Of a DNA stretch of 64,000 nt, positions 54,060 to 64,000 are shown piece after piece. The notes under the pieces were generated by a model. It worked only from the letters and a program-made list of their open reading frames with translations. It was not told where the DNA came from and did not search any database. Source of the DNA: Odobenus rosmarus divergens (taxonomy: Eukaryota; Chordata; Mammalia; Carnivora; Odobenidae); NCBI RefSeq assembly GCF_000321225.1, contig NW_004450398.1, forward strand, positions 1,271 to 65,270. Reading direction: 5' to 3'. Numbering within the stretch: the stretch's first letter is position 1; each line of letters begins with the position of its first letter. Made by a program: the position numbers and the translations under genes.

Positions 54060-54420
54060 TATCTTGCTACCTACTATCTGGTTCTACTAGAGCCTTGCAG
54101 TTAGATATCCAAAACTGAACACGTTATTTCCTCCCAAAGCTCTTCCTCCAATGCCGTGCCCATCCACACTCTTCATCTCCGTGGAAGGACCTGAATTCAC
54201 CCATTAACGAGAGGGTGTCCACATTGACGGATCCTTCTCCCTCGTCCTCAGGGGCAAACACCAGATCCCACTTACTACAACACCAAGCAGTTCTAGAACT
54301 GCCCCCTTCATCTTCACTCTCACCAACAGCATCTTTGTGAAAGTGACCGCCATTGCTCAGCTGGATTTCCACCCGCTCCCCCAGGCGGCCCCCATTACCT
54401 CCATTATGCTGTCTGTAACC
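54060..54420 (+). repeat. L2 LINE ORF2 remnant
   Basis: GATATCCAAAACTGAACACG, TTTCCTCCCAAAGCTCTTCCTCC follows the plus-strand L2 coding region; later parts fade. It may be the upstream half of the L2 at 54858. Confidence 0.5.
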
Positions 54421-54636
54421 TCTTCAGCACTCTGCAGGTGAACCTGACCATGCTGTTCCTCTGCCCAAAACTCAGCCTGGGTCAAAGATGCTGCATGTTG
54501 TGACTTGCACTTATCTTCCCAGCATGATTTCTTGCTCTTTCCCCCTCACATATGGATCGGCTTATGGTTCTTTTGGAACATATCATTCTCACTAATGCCT
54601 CTGGATGTTCAAACATCTATTCTATCTAAAATATCA

Positions 54637-54840
54637 GTGTGCATGGGTGGCTCAGTTGGTCAAGTGTCTGACTCTTGGTTTAGGTTCAGGTCATGATCTC
54701 AGCATATTGGGATTGCGCCCCACGAGCCCCACGTCGGGCTCTGTGCTCACGATGGAGTCTGCTTGGGATTCTCTTGCTCCCTCTCCCTCTGCCCCTCCCC
54801 CCCACTCATGCTGTCTTTCTCTTAAAAATAAATAAATCTA
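54637..54840 (+). repeat. SINEC with target-site duplication
   Basis: Plus-strand carnivore SINE: GTGTGCATGGGTGGCTCAGTTGGTCAAGTGTC head, GTTCAGGTCATGATCTCAGC, GGGATTGCGCCCC, GAGTCTGCTTGGGATTCTC, CT-rich part and AAAAATAAATAAATCTA tail. TAAAATATCA is duplicated at 54627-54636 and 54841-54850. Confidence 0.95.
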
Positions 54841-54857
54841 TAAAATATCATTTCTAT

Positions 54858-55135
54858 TGCTCTTTACCTGATTAACTCCTACCAGTCCTGATTTCAGCTT
54901 AGTAGTTCTTCCTTTGGGAAGCCTTCTTATCCCCCCAAATTCAATAAGGTTCTCGTGGGATCACAGAGAGCATGTTATTAATCTTTTGTAGGACCACTTT
55001 ACAGTATGGTAAATGATGCGCTTCCTTTTTCCCTCTTCTGTTAAACTGTGAGTTCCTTAATTGCAAGAGTAGTGTTTGGTGGCTGGGTGGATACTTAATT
55101 GATATTTGTTTAATGAGTGAATCAAGAAAGTAATG
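54858..55135 (+). repeat. L2 LINE 3' UTR
   Basis: Plus-strand L2 tail: TTGGGAAGCCTTCTTATCCCC, CTTCTGTTAAACTGTGAGTTCCTTAATTGCAAGAGTAG, and TGATATTTGTTTAATGAGTGAATC at the very end. Confidence 0.75.
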
Positions 55136-56779
55136 AGTGAAAAAATATGCAAAGACATATATAAATCCATACCCACACTGCAGTTGCAAAGTGACTATAC
55201 TTCATTTGGCTCAGCTCTTATTAAAAGCAAAAACAAAAATAAACTCCAGAGCTTCACCTTTTTTTAATGGGAATATGTTTATAAGGCCTCTAAGAAGTAT
55301 CATCTTTATGGCTTTATATACAAGGTTAAGATGTTTATGTGTCGTCTATGCTAATTCCATTACCTTCTTAAAAATCTATTCTATCCATCAATGTCTGCTG
55401 TTCGGGGGTACTTTGGATGAAGATCTATTTTATCAACAATTGTCCCCTAGTGATAAATAAACACGCATTAAAGCTCTCAGCTGGCCTTTGCAAATGACAT
55501 GTTCCTTCTTGTTACTCTTTTCTCTATTATTGGTTTAATTGTTTTCAAATCGCTGTGAAATAAACAAACCCTGGCTGTTAGGTTTTACTCAGACAAGTGG
55601 CTTACTTGGATCTCTATGCCTGTTTCATCTGGGGTCTTGACTTTGGTTTTACATGGGTGCGAATGAAGTGACCAAGAAAATGCTTGGGTACTAAAAAATG
55701 GGATATAAGTGGAGACTTCCGGTTTAATGTGCATGACTAAAACGGCAAAAGTAGAGCATCCACGTGTTCTAAAAATCCATAGCAGAACTGGAAGGATGCG
55801 AAGAGTCCCACCAACACATGACTGAGGGGAAAGCCCTGGAAAAGGACAGACAATGGGTAGAAGGGATAAAGAACAATGGCCATGGGTTGTCATCAGGGTG
55901 AGGAATCAAAAGGTAGAGCAGTTAAGCGAGCCCCTGGATATCAGAGTGGCTTTACTGACCTTTATCCCTAGGATAATGTTATAGTACAAATCTTTTACCC
56001 AGAAATTCTGACAAAGACTCCCTGAGTGAGATCTGTGGGCAGTGAAGTGGGGCTGAGCCTCAGACAACTTAAAGTTTTCAGGACAGACGGGAAGATCACT
56101 TGTTCAAAATGAAAAATCCTCTGCTTGCATACCTTAGAGGGAAGCCCAGCCTCCCCTCCCCTCCCCTCCTCCAGCATTAAGACCCTCATGATCGAAATCT
56201 TCATTTACTGCCAACAGAACATGAAATTTCATTAAACTAAAAAATTATTCCTCAGCTGCCAACATCACTCAATTAAAATTACATCAATAATTACGAAAAG
56301 CAACCAATAACTTCCATACATCTGAAGAAACTGAACAGTGGGGAAAAGATTTTTCAAAATACAATAAGCAGCAAAGTAATGTCTGAGGGAACAGTTAACA
56401 CAATAAAACCGAAGGAAACTTATCCATTTATCACATCAATAAGAACAGGATGCAAAGGAAAAGAAACAAGAGCTCTCAAAAACAAAATTTTAAAACCGTA
56501 TAATTGCCAAACCAAAAACTAAAACTTAGAAGGTGGGTGGTCTGCACAGAAGAGTGGATACCAATAAAGACTAGAATCTGGACTGGGATACTAAGGTGAA
56601 GGATTTCATCAGAACTGGTGAAAAAGGTCAAATATAGAGTGGGGGGATATTAAGATCTACCCAGGAGTTCCAAATCTATTTAGTAAATATTCCAGAAAGA
56701 ATGAAAAGAGGAAATTATCAAATTAATAAAGGAAAATTTTCCTGAGCTGTAGAAAAGACTGAACAGGTAATCCCCCAGG
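55136..56779. other. AT-rich stretch without a recognised gene
   Basis: A CCCCT-type pyrimidine tract lies at about 56150-56172. 56270-56770 is A-rich on the plus strand and could be the front of the L1-like material further right, but I cannot place it. Confidence 0.4.
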
Positions 56780-56880
56780 ATATTGTTTATTCAACAAATT
56801 TTTATTGGCCACCTGTGTGTCAGGAAATGTTGTAAATGCAGTGATAAGGAAGACAAACATCACATCTAAATATATCCTGA
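56780..56880 (-). repeat. L2 fragment
   Basis: GTTTATTCAACAAATTTTTATTGGCCACCTGTGTGTCAGGAAATGTTGTAAATGCAGTGATAAGGAAGACAAACATC is the minus-strand L2 3' end. Confidence 0.72.
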
Positions 56881-57609
56881 TGAAGTTATCTGAATTCTGG
56901 GTATTAAAACAAAATGCCAAATTCCTCTGCTGTTGGCTATGATAGAATAACTGGTACTAGGCCAGTCTTTCACTGTAAACAATGATAGTACTAGACAAAA
57001 TATGTAAGTTAACAGATTTTCAGACAGTGGGAAACAGACGGCACAAGACTGTAATACCTGAAAGAAGGGACACTCCTAGGTGAGCTCTCTGTCTATGGAA
57101 AATTTTCCCAGCCTGATTCAAAGAACTAGAAGCCGAGAAGAGAACAACAGTTCTGCTAAGCTGAGGAGGCATCAGTCAGAGTTCTGGACCTCTGAAATGA
57201 AGCCTCTGGAGATCTTTTTAATGAATGAATCAATGACATAATGTAATTAGAGTATGATGAAGGTATCAAAGAAAGAGAAGCTGTGTGGAGAGGGAACCCT
57301 ACAAGTCCATGCAGGGGGCTCCCTGCAAGTCCACAGATGAGAGCTAGGTTGTCCATTCTCAAAGTGAGACCTCCCAAAGTTAACCACACAGAAGCTGGAA
57401 AGTGGAATTAGACACTATAGGTCACTACAGGTCAGCTGGAGGAAAAAGAGTAACAGAGATGTTGATGTGTTCTGGCCCTAGAGTGGCGGGATCTTCTTAA
57501 CACATCCTTAACACACCTGACATCCAGCTGACACATAAGAGTGTCATCAACTTAGGATAAAGAAACACCCTAGAGTAAAACCTACTCTTGGCTTATCTTA
57601 ATGAAGTCT
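56881..57609. other. Stretch without a recognised gene
   Basis: No assignable element. A-rich plus strand, similar in composition to the L1-like body that follows. Confidence 0.4.
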
Positions 57610-58953
57610 AAAACCCAGCCCCAGTAAGACCTGCAGTGGAGACAGGGTATAGAGGTTGAAGTCAGCTGAGTTAGAGAGGTTTGATAAACACTTTTTCATA
57701 GAATTGCACTAGCAAAATGTCAAATCAAACCTTCACAAGTTCATGGTGATCAGCCAGTAGTTGAAGAATCAATACTCTTCAGAAAAGCAGAATCGAAAGT
57801 CTCCCTAATATTATCTATCATATCCAGTATTCAATTAAAAAAAAAACAACAACAACACTAGCTATACAAAGAATGAGAAAAAGTGATCCACAGTTAAGAA
57901 AAATAAAGTTGTCACTATAAACCAGTCCTAAACTGGTCCAAATGTGGGGCTAAGCAGACAAAGATTTTCAAGCGGCTCATACAAATATGTGCAAATCATT
58001 AAAGGGAAGACTTAAAGGAAAATACGGTCTTAATGAGTGAATAGATAGAAAATCTCAACAATCAAATGGAACCTACAAGAAGGAAACAAATGAAAAGGCT
58101 AGAAATTAAAAGTATAACAATTAAAATACAATACCTGGAATTTAAAAATTCCCACATAGGGAAAAGAAAAAGTCAGTGAGTTTAAAGACAGATAATTGGA
58201 AATTATCACCTCTAAAGAACAAGGGGGAAAAATAGTTAAGAAAAATTAACAGAGCCTCAAGTTCCCGTGAGACAAGAGCAAATGATCTGATCCCCAAAAA
58301 AGAAGAGGGTGAGATTGGAGCAGGAAAAGTATGGAATTAATGACCTAATATTGCACCTTTAGAAAAAAAAAAAAGAGCAAAGTCAGTAAAAGGAAAGGAA
58401 TAATAAAGAGCAGAAATCAATGAAGTGACTAAAAGAAAAAAAAAAAGAGAAAATTAATAAACCCAAAAGTTGCTTCTTTAAAAATAGCAACAAAATTGAT
58501 AAAGCCCTAAGTAAACTGGTCAAGGAAAATAGGAAATGATGCAAATCTAAAAATCAGGAATGAAAAGAGGTTATGAGCTCCACAGATCCCAGAAGCATTA
58601 GAAGGAAAATAAAAGAATACTACTAAGGAAATTGAGTTTGTCAAAAACTTGCCCACAAAGAATATTTGAAGTCAAGGTGAATTGGTGAATTCTACCAAAC
58701 ATTTATGGAAGAAATCACACCAGACTTACACAAGCTCTTTTAAAAAAGAGAGAAGGATGATGCACCTCTCAACATGTTATGTGCAGCCAGAGAAATGCTG
58801 ATGTTTAAACTGGACAAGGTCATTCCAAAAATGAATAAAATTACAGATTAAAATAACTCCTCAACACATATTCAAATATATGACAATACATTATGATCAC
58901 AAAATTAATAAGAACATGCTGAAATATTAAAGAGAAAGCAGAAACATTTACAT
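57610..58953 (+). repeat. Ancient L1 / HAL1-type body
   Basis: The left part resembles HAL1/L1ME ORF1: CAGTATTCAATTAAAAAA, GCTAAGCAGACAAAGATTTTCAAGCGGCTC, GAAAATCTCAACAATCAAATGG, AATTAACAGAGCCTCA. The right part resembles L1 ORF2: GAAATCAATGAAGTGACTAAAAG, CAAAAGTTGCTTCTTTAAAAATAGC, AAAATTGATAAAGCCCTAAG, GGTGAATTCTACCAAACATTTATGG. Many stops and frameshifts; long inactive. Confidence 0.78.
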
Positions 58954-58971
58954 AAAAAGAAGACTATATTG

Positions 58972-59281
58972 GGCGCCTGGGTGGCTCAGTTGGTTAAGCA
59001 ACTGCCTTCGGCTCAGGTCATGATCCTGGAGTCCCGGGATCGAGTCCCACATCGGGCTCCCNNNNNNNNNNNNNNNNNNNNNNNNNNNNNNNNNNNNNNN
59101 NNNNNNNNNNNTAAGCAACTGCCTTCGGCTCAGGTCATGATCCTGGAGTCCCGGGATCGAGTCCCACATCGGGCTCCCTGCTCGGCAGGGAGTTTGCTTC
59201 TCCCTCTGACCCTCTTCCCTCTCGTGCTCTCTCTCTCTCTCTTTCATTCTCTCTCTCAAATAAATAAATAAAAATTTAATA
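58972..59281 (+). repeat. SINEC holding an assembly gap and false duplication
   Basis: Plus-strand carnivore SINE with an intact head (GGCGCCTGGGTGGCTCAGTT) and a tail AAATAAATAAATAAAAATTT. A perfect 18-base duplication AAAAAGAAGACTATATTG flanks it at 58954-58971 and 59282-59299. Inside, 58995-59061 and 59112-59178 are the same 67 bases, either side of 50 N. Without one copy and the gap the element would be about 193 bases, the normal SINE length. Confidence 0.95.
59062..59111. other. 50-base assembly gap (N)
   Basis: Exactly 50 N. Sequence on both sides of the gap is duplicated, so the gap probably represents no missing DNA. Confidence 0.98.
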
Positions 59282-59439
59282 AAAAAGAAGACTATATTGA
59301 CTTATCAGAACAATAGAGCAATGTCTTAAGTTCTGATAAAATACAACTTCAAACTTTTATTTCTATACCAGGCAAAATTGTATATGCAGTGCAATCTCAA
59401 TTATGTAAAAATATGCAGAGATTTTCTGAAAAGAAATGT

Positions 59440-59620
59440 GTATTGAACATCTAACCAGTCACAGTATTAAGGGTTTTAAAGATATTATCACATTTGATCC
59501 CCACAGCAGCCCTTTGAGGTAGGGATTATTGCCTTCTTCATAGACCGATTCTACACAGCTGGTAAAGACTGGAGGAGAACTCAGATCTATGCCGTCTATA
59601 TAGGATGTTTGACTGCATGC
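59440..59620 (-). repeat. MIR SINE
   Basis: Minus-strand MIR: TATTGAACATCTAACCAGTCACAGTATTAAGGG, ATCACATTTGATCCCCACAGCAGCCCTTTGAGGTAGGGATTATTGCC, ACACAGCTGGTAAAGACTGGAGGAGAACTCAGATC. Confidence 0.86.
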
Positions 59621-60869
59621 CTTGTCATCAGATCTGAGGAATTTACACTTGATATGGAGTGACAGATATCCCTGTTGCATCAAATAACCATTGCCCCGAC
59701 TCAAAGTGGACCCAATGAGACCAGCACTCTGGGCCAGACTCCAAGTGCAGCTTGGGAATTTGCTCTAGACAGAGGACAGCTGACCGAATTCTCAGCATTG
59801 GCTGGCACTTTTCTGCCTTAGGGAATTAGCAAGACCTTCCTGAAACCGGTTTGATTCCCCTGGGTTTCCTCCAAAGGGATGGCTATCACCGTTAAGTGGC
59901 TTCTCCCGCTTCAAGGCAACATGAATGACTTTTTCAAGCATTCTGATCCCACAAAGAGTCAGCACGTCATGGAATTCAGGCCACTTGACATAATAGGGGA
60001 CTCTTTCCTCCCTCCTCCTTTCAGGGTGATGTCTGCCCACATCATCTCTACCATGGGGCATTAACAACCGCTTCCCTGCACAGCTGCTAGAGGCTGGAAT
60101 AATTAATTAAAACTTAAAACCATTTACGAGCCTTTGCATTTGAAACTATAGGAGTGGGTAACCCCCTTCAAGGCATTGCAACTGATTAGCAAGGGAAAGA
60201 AAACTTTTTTTTTTCAAGAGGATATTAGCAGTGTAAAGTATATTTTATGAGCATATATATAAGTAATGAAACCATAAAAGCTGACATCAAAGCAGAACAA
60301 TCTTGTTGTGTATAACAATTGGAAATTTATCCACAGCATCAAAATGGATTCACGTGGGGAAAGTGAGAGCCTGGTTACTAAATTGAAAGCATCGATGAAT
60401 ACAAGTGGCAATCTGAAATGATGGCCCATCTTCCCTTTCATCAGATGCCCCAACATCTCTGGAAGAGGCCAATAACTGATGGGCAAAAACACATTTTTAT
60501 GTTTTGATTTTGTTAGGCTTCAAACGAGAAGCAAGCTAATGGCATGTGTTATAGAATCTGTCTAGCCAAATAAGTTACTTTTGCCTAAGTGACAAAGCTA
60601 AGAACTTTCTCAAGTCACTAAATTGACTTTCTCAAGGTCACACAAGCGAGTGATTCATTCCTACAAACAGCCTCATTGGAAGAGCCCAGATTCACTTTCA
60701 ACATTGGTTCTTTCCATTCCAACCCACTCAAAACTGATTTTGTGACTGATGACCCCAGGACTGCCAGATTCGCAACTGTTTCTGATTTCAGAGACAAAGA
60801 TACTCATGAACTTTGACAATTCATGACAGCCCTGCAGTTTCTTAATCTTCTGGGGCTTGGGGGAGAGAA
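59621..60869. other. Stretch without a recognised gene; possible conserved segment
   Basis: 59870-60140 is repeat-free as far as I can tell and holds a frame of 61 codons on the plus strand and 91 on the minus strand, neither with a domain. It ends with GGAATAATTAATTAAAAC, a homeodomain-type AT core. A MIR-like patch may lie at 60600-60700 (TCAAGGTCACACAAGCGAGTG). Confidence 0.45.
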
Positions 60870-61082
60870 TGAGAATTCACTGAGCATCTACCCTGTGCCT
60901 GGCCCTGTGGCCTCTTTGTATAAATAATCTCGTTGAATTTTCCTATCTGCCTTGTGCAATAAGCATTCCCATTTACCACATCAATAAAAACACTATGAGT
61001 TAAACAACTTGCCCATAGTTGCATAGATGCTCAATGGCACACCTGAGATTTCAAAATGCCTCCATCAGGCCACGCCACTGAG
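60870..61082 (-). repeat. MIR SINE
   Basis: Minus-strand MIR: ATTCACTGAGCATCTACCCTGTGCCTGGCCCTGTGG, AATCTCGTTGAATTTTCC, AAGCATTCCCATTTACCAC, TTAAACAACTTGCCCATAGTTGCATAG, and a diverged end. Confidence 0.85.
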
Positions 61083-61354
61083 ATGTCTCACCAGGGGGCT
61101 GAGGTCCCTTTGTTGGCACTGGCGTGCGAAGGTGCATAGTTAGAAACTGGGTCCTTAATAATACTTCTGTAGACTCTTTTTGCAGCTGATGATGGCTGAG
61201 TGGGTGTGACGCAGTGAAAAGTACCAATTCTGATAGCAACCAACTGGGGACATGGCCAAATTACCATCACTGCTCTGATGCTATGGCTTTCCCAGTTCAG
61301 AAAACGAGACAGAAAGCAATGGGTTCAGTTTTCCTGGGAGTTTAAAATCCCAAA

Positions 61355-61884
61355 TAAAAATGTCCACAATAGCCAAACTATGGAAAGAGCCTAGATGTCC
61401 ATCAACAGATGAACTGATACAGAAGATGTGGTGTATATATATGTATGTGTACACGCACACACACACAATGGAATATTATGCAGCCATCAAAAAACCCTAA
61501 AATCTTGCCATTTGCAATGACATGGATAGAACTAGAAAGTATTATGCTAAGTGAAATAAGTCAATCAGAGAAAGACAAGTATCATATGATCTCACTGATA
61601 CAAGGAATTTCAGAAACAAGACAGAGGATCATAGGGGAAGGGAGGGAAAAATGAAACAAGACGGAACCAGAAAGGGAGACAAACCATAAGAGACTCTTAA
61701 TCTCAGGAAACAAACTGAGGGTTACTGGAGTGGTGGGGGTGGGAGGGATGGGGTGGCTGAGTGATGGACATTGGGGAGGGTATGTGCTAGGGTGAGTGCT
61801 GTGAATTGTGTAAGACTGATGAATCACAGATCTGTACCCCTGAAACAAATAATACATTACATGTTAATTAAAAAAAAAAAAAAA
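61355..61884 (+). mobile_element. 5'-truncated L1: ORF2 C-terminus and 3' UTR
   Basis: Plus-strand carnivore L1. It opens with CCACAATAGCCAAACTATGGAAAG and GATGTCCATCAACAGATGAAC. It continues as the ORF2 C-terminus, whose frame shows WNIMQP near 61470 and MLSEISQSEKDKYHMISL near 61550-61603. The 3' UTR follows, with a G-rich part (GTGGTGGGGGTGGGAGGGATGG) and TACATTACATGTTAATTAAAAA. A (TA)n(CA)n microsatellite at 61435-61467 lies in the known variable spot. No convincing target-site duplication was found. Confidence 0.9.
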
Positions 61885-62084
61885 CGGAGTGAGAGAGGGG
61901 AGGGGAGAGAATATCAGTGAGCCAATAGGGAAAGTCTTCAGTACCAACAAAGGGCAGAAGTGATGGAGGGCTTCCGAGGAAATGGAAGTCCTATGTGATG
62001 CAGGCCCAGTTCTGGTGGCAACAGTGGGATAGGAGGAGATCATAAAGAAGAAAGACAATAGGCTCCTCCTGATGCAGAAGAGAA

Positions 62085-62180
62085 GAGAGCTAATATTTAT
62101 TGTACATCTTCCACCTGCCAGGTACTCTACCTGTATGTATATAGTCTCACTTAATCTTCACATAACTGGTAGCAGCTGCT
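62085..62180 (-). repeat. MIR fragment
   Basis: GAGCTAATATTTATTGTACATCTTCCACCTGCCAGGTACTC then AGTCTCACTTAATCTTCACATAACTGG: first half of a minus-strand MIR. Confidence 0.8.
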
Positions 62181-62410
62181 CCGTAAATGTCATGCACAAG
62201 TACGGTGATACTTTTGTTTTTCCAGGTAATCTTAGAGTCCCTACCTACTAGATTGGCAAAACATCTGGGAGTCCTCTCATTGAGTCTCCCCATCCATTTC
62301 ACACACAGCAGAAGGAACGAGGGTTCTATGCAGTTCGACCCATGGTGGAGGGTAGAGGGAGCAAGGTAATTGTTCAGCTTCACACTCAAACAGGAAAATC
62401 CATGGCTTTA

Positions 62411-62586
62411 AAAAAAAAAAATTATTTGAGAGACAGATGGGGGGAGGGGCAGAGGGAGAGAATCTCAAGCAGACTCCCTGCTGAGTGCAGAGCCAGATGC
62501 AGGGATCCATCTTACAACCCATGAGATCATGACCTGAGCCAAAACCAAGAGTCAGATGCTCAACCCACTGAGCCACCCAGGCGCTC
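62411..62586 (-). repeat. SINEC with 20-bp target-site duplication
   Basis: Minus-strand carnivore SINE: A-run and ATTATTTGAGAGACAG tail side, AGACTCCCTGCTGAGTGCAGAGCC, ATCATGACCTGAGCCAAAACC, GAGCCACCCAGGCGCTC head. CAGGAAAATCCATGGCTTT is repeated with one change (CAGGAAAATCCTTGGCTTT) at 62391-62410 and 62587-62606. Confidence 0.95.
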
Positions 62587-62639
62587 CAGGAAAATCCTTG
62601 GCTTTTAAACAATCCACAACCACCATTGTTTCTTGTTGC

Positions 62640-63165
62640 CTCACTGAATTGCTTTTATAAACTTTATGGAGGTATAGTTTACATATTATGAAATTCATCC
62701 TCTACAATTATCCACTTTGATGATTTTTAGTAACTTTACCCAAGTGATGCAACTAGCATCATAAATCAGTTTGGGAGCCCTCTCATATGCATGCATAAAC
62801 ATGCACTCCTCCTAAGATTCCCCCATGCTCATTTGCAGGTAATCATTATTCCTACCCCCAGCTCCAGGCAACCACTAATCTACTCTTCTTTCTCTCTTTT
62901 CTGAATGTCATAGAAATAGAATTGTACAAGCTGTTGTCTCTGGGTCTGCTTTTCTTTTTCACTTCACAGAATGTATTTGAGGCTCATTTGTGATATAGTA
63001 GGTGTCAGTAGCTTGCTCCTTTTAATCACTGAAACGTATCCCATCGTATGGATAGACCACATTTTTCTATCTCCTTACCAGTGTCCACACAGACTTGCAC
63101 ACAGATGTTCATAGCAACATTATTCATGATAGCCCCAAACTGAAAACAACCAAAATGCTTTTTAA
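62640..63165 (-). repeat. Ancient L1 3' end with an inverted 5' segment
   Basis: 62640-63090 is minus-strand L1 3' UTR and ORF2 end (TTTATGGAGGTATAGTTTACATATTATGAAATTC, CCCAGCTCCAGGCAACCACTAATCTAC, CCCATCGTATGGATAGACCACATTTTTC). At about 63095 the direction flips: CACAGATGTTCATAGCAACATTATTCATGATAGCC is sense-strand L1 from directly upstream in ORF2. This is the arrangement left by twin priming. Confidence 0.75.
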
Positions 63166-63183
63166 AAAAGTTGGTCTACACCT

Positions 63184-63305
63184 GTGGTTCTCAAGCTTGG
63201 CTACATATGATGACTTTGATTTAATGGGCCTGGGGTAGAGCTCACAACAAATGTTTGTTTTTGGAGCTTTCCAGATGATTCTACAGGCCAAGAGAATCAC
63301 TGTGC
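63184..63305 (+). mobile_element. MER5-like (hAT-Charlie) DNA transposon
   Basis: TGTGGTTCTCAAGCTTGGCTACATATGATGAC start, TTTGATTTAATGGGCCTGGGG middle, TTCCAGATGATTCTACAGGCCAAGAGAATCACTG end. The ends are imperfect inverted repeats, as in MER5A/MER5B. Nonautonomous and old. Confidence 0.75.
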
Positions 63306-63934
63306 TACAGAGTCTAACAGATAATGTTTGTCCCCTCTGTCTACACTGGCGCTACAGTTCCTGGATCCCCACTATGTTTTGTTTTGTTTTTAATCTCATT
63401 CTTTCTGAATTAAGCTTGGCCAAGGATGCCCAAATGTGAGCTCCATTACAAAGCATGTCATTCAACTGTCGGACTTGGGACATACCCCTGCTATCCACAT
63501 AACCCAACAGTCCCATTCATTTCCCATCTCAGGGTCTGAGGTCAGTGGTCAGTTCACTCTTTCTCTTAAACCCTGAGAATGGATCCAAATGCCTTATATA
63601 CATCCCCTTTCCAAGAGAGTGAGACCACATGATCTGCTTCCCACGTGAGGCTCCAGAACCTCCTCTTCTTCCCTCTCTCTTTAGGGGATGCTACTTCCAA
63701 TGAAAACCGATTTCCTCTCTAAAAAGCCTCCTGGTGATTCCAAGGTGCCAACTACCATGCTTCTAATTAGAGACCTACTTTTATGACTCCAGGGTGCTCT
63801 GCCACTACCCATTTGTTTACTGTACATATTTCTTGGTTAATGAGATGGAGAAAAAAAATCCATTCAGTGACTTCTGCGTCACAACCTCTGCAACGTGCAA
63901 GTATATCATCCTTATTTTCAAACACTGATTGCCA
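63306..63934. other. Stretch without a recognised gene or repeat
   Basis: Nothing assignable. Confidence 0.4.
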
Positions 63935-64000
63935 GCCGGGTTAATTGGCCAAGGTCATACAGCTGATAATTGCAGATCAACGCTTCAACTCAAGTCTTCT
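63935..64000 (-). repeat. MIR fragment at the window edge
   Basis: TTGGCCAAGGTCATACAGCTGATAATTGCAGATCAACGCTTCAACTCAAGTCTTCT follows the tRNA-derived half of a minus-strand MIR and probably continues beyond the window. Confidence 0.75.

Noticed and set aside
57610..58953. Possible retrogene from the A-rich coding-like region
   Set aside because: The words match L1/HAL1 ORF1 and ORF2, and all frames are broken.
58948..59271. Frames on both strands through the N gap
   Set aside because: They are translations of the SINE and the unknown bases, and recur wherever the same SINE occurs.
61445..61654. 69-codon plus frame with conserved-looking residues
   Set aside because: It is the C-terminus of L1 ORF2 (SEISQSEKDKYHMISL) in a truncated L1, not a host gene.

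Overview
This is a stretch of carnivore nuclear DNA with no host protein-coding gene, exon, tRNA gene or rRNA gene that I can support from the sequence. The lineage comes from the repeats. There are eight copies of the tRNA-Lys-derived carnivore SINE (SINEC; head resembling GCGCCTGGGTGGCTCAGT, CT-rich middle, AATAAA-type tail). There is a carnivore-type LINE-1 5' UTR, and two short L1 3' tails of a kind I associate with caniform carnivores (dog, bear, seal, mustelid). The SINE variants look arctoid (bear, seal or mustelid), but that refinement is inference. The background is old mammalian-wide repeats (MIR, L2, MaLR LTRs, MER20, MER5, a Tigger-like transposon).

Layout. 1-2083 is the 5' part of a LINE-1 on the minus strand: a broken ORF1 start, then a 5' UTR running to the canonical L1 5' end with a YY1-type site at its tip. 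2.1-27.5 kb is mostly unique or unrecognised DNA with MIRs, two MaLR LTRs (one split by an L1 tail), three plus-strand SINEs with target-site duplications, an L2 and several (TG)n/(GA)n tracts. 27.56-28.42 kb is an LTR-like element split by a Tigger-like element with TA duplications. 29-36 kb is MIR-dense, including a MIR inserted in an opposite-strand MIR, plus a MER20. 36.2-41.7 kb holds a C19 run, a minus SINE, a strong match to the CTCF motif (37721-37739) beside a TATA-bearing LTR, an MLT1 LTR, L2, another LTR-like element, an old L1 and a SINE split by an L1 tail. 42.3-48 kb is more GC-rich with a homopurine tract, MIRs and a MST-type LTR. 48-56 kb has another MLT1, TG tracts, two SINEs and L2. 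57.6-58.95 kb is an ancient L1/HAL1 body. At 58972-59281 a young SINE contains a 50-N assembly gap flanked by two identical 67-base copies, which looks like a false duplication. 61.3-63.3 kb holds an L1 3' end, a minus SINE, an L1 with a twin-priming-type inversion and a MER5-like element.

No genes act together here. I found no new biological system. The items most worth a second look are the gap artefact, the CTCF-like site, three CACGTG E-boxes within 184 bp (13611-13794), the L1 5' UTR with its internal tandem duplication, and a few repeat-free AT-rich segments with homeodomain-type cores. Repeat boundaries are read by eye from remembered consensus sequences and are approximate unless a target-site duplication is given.
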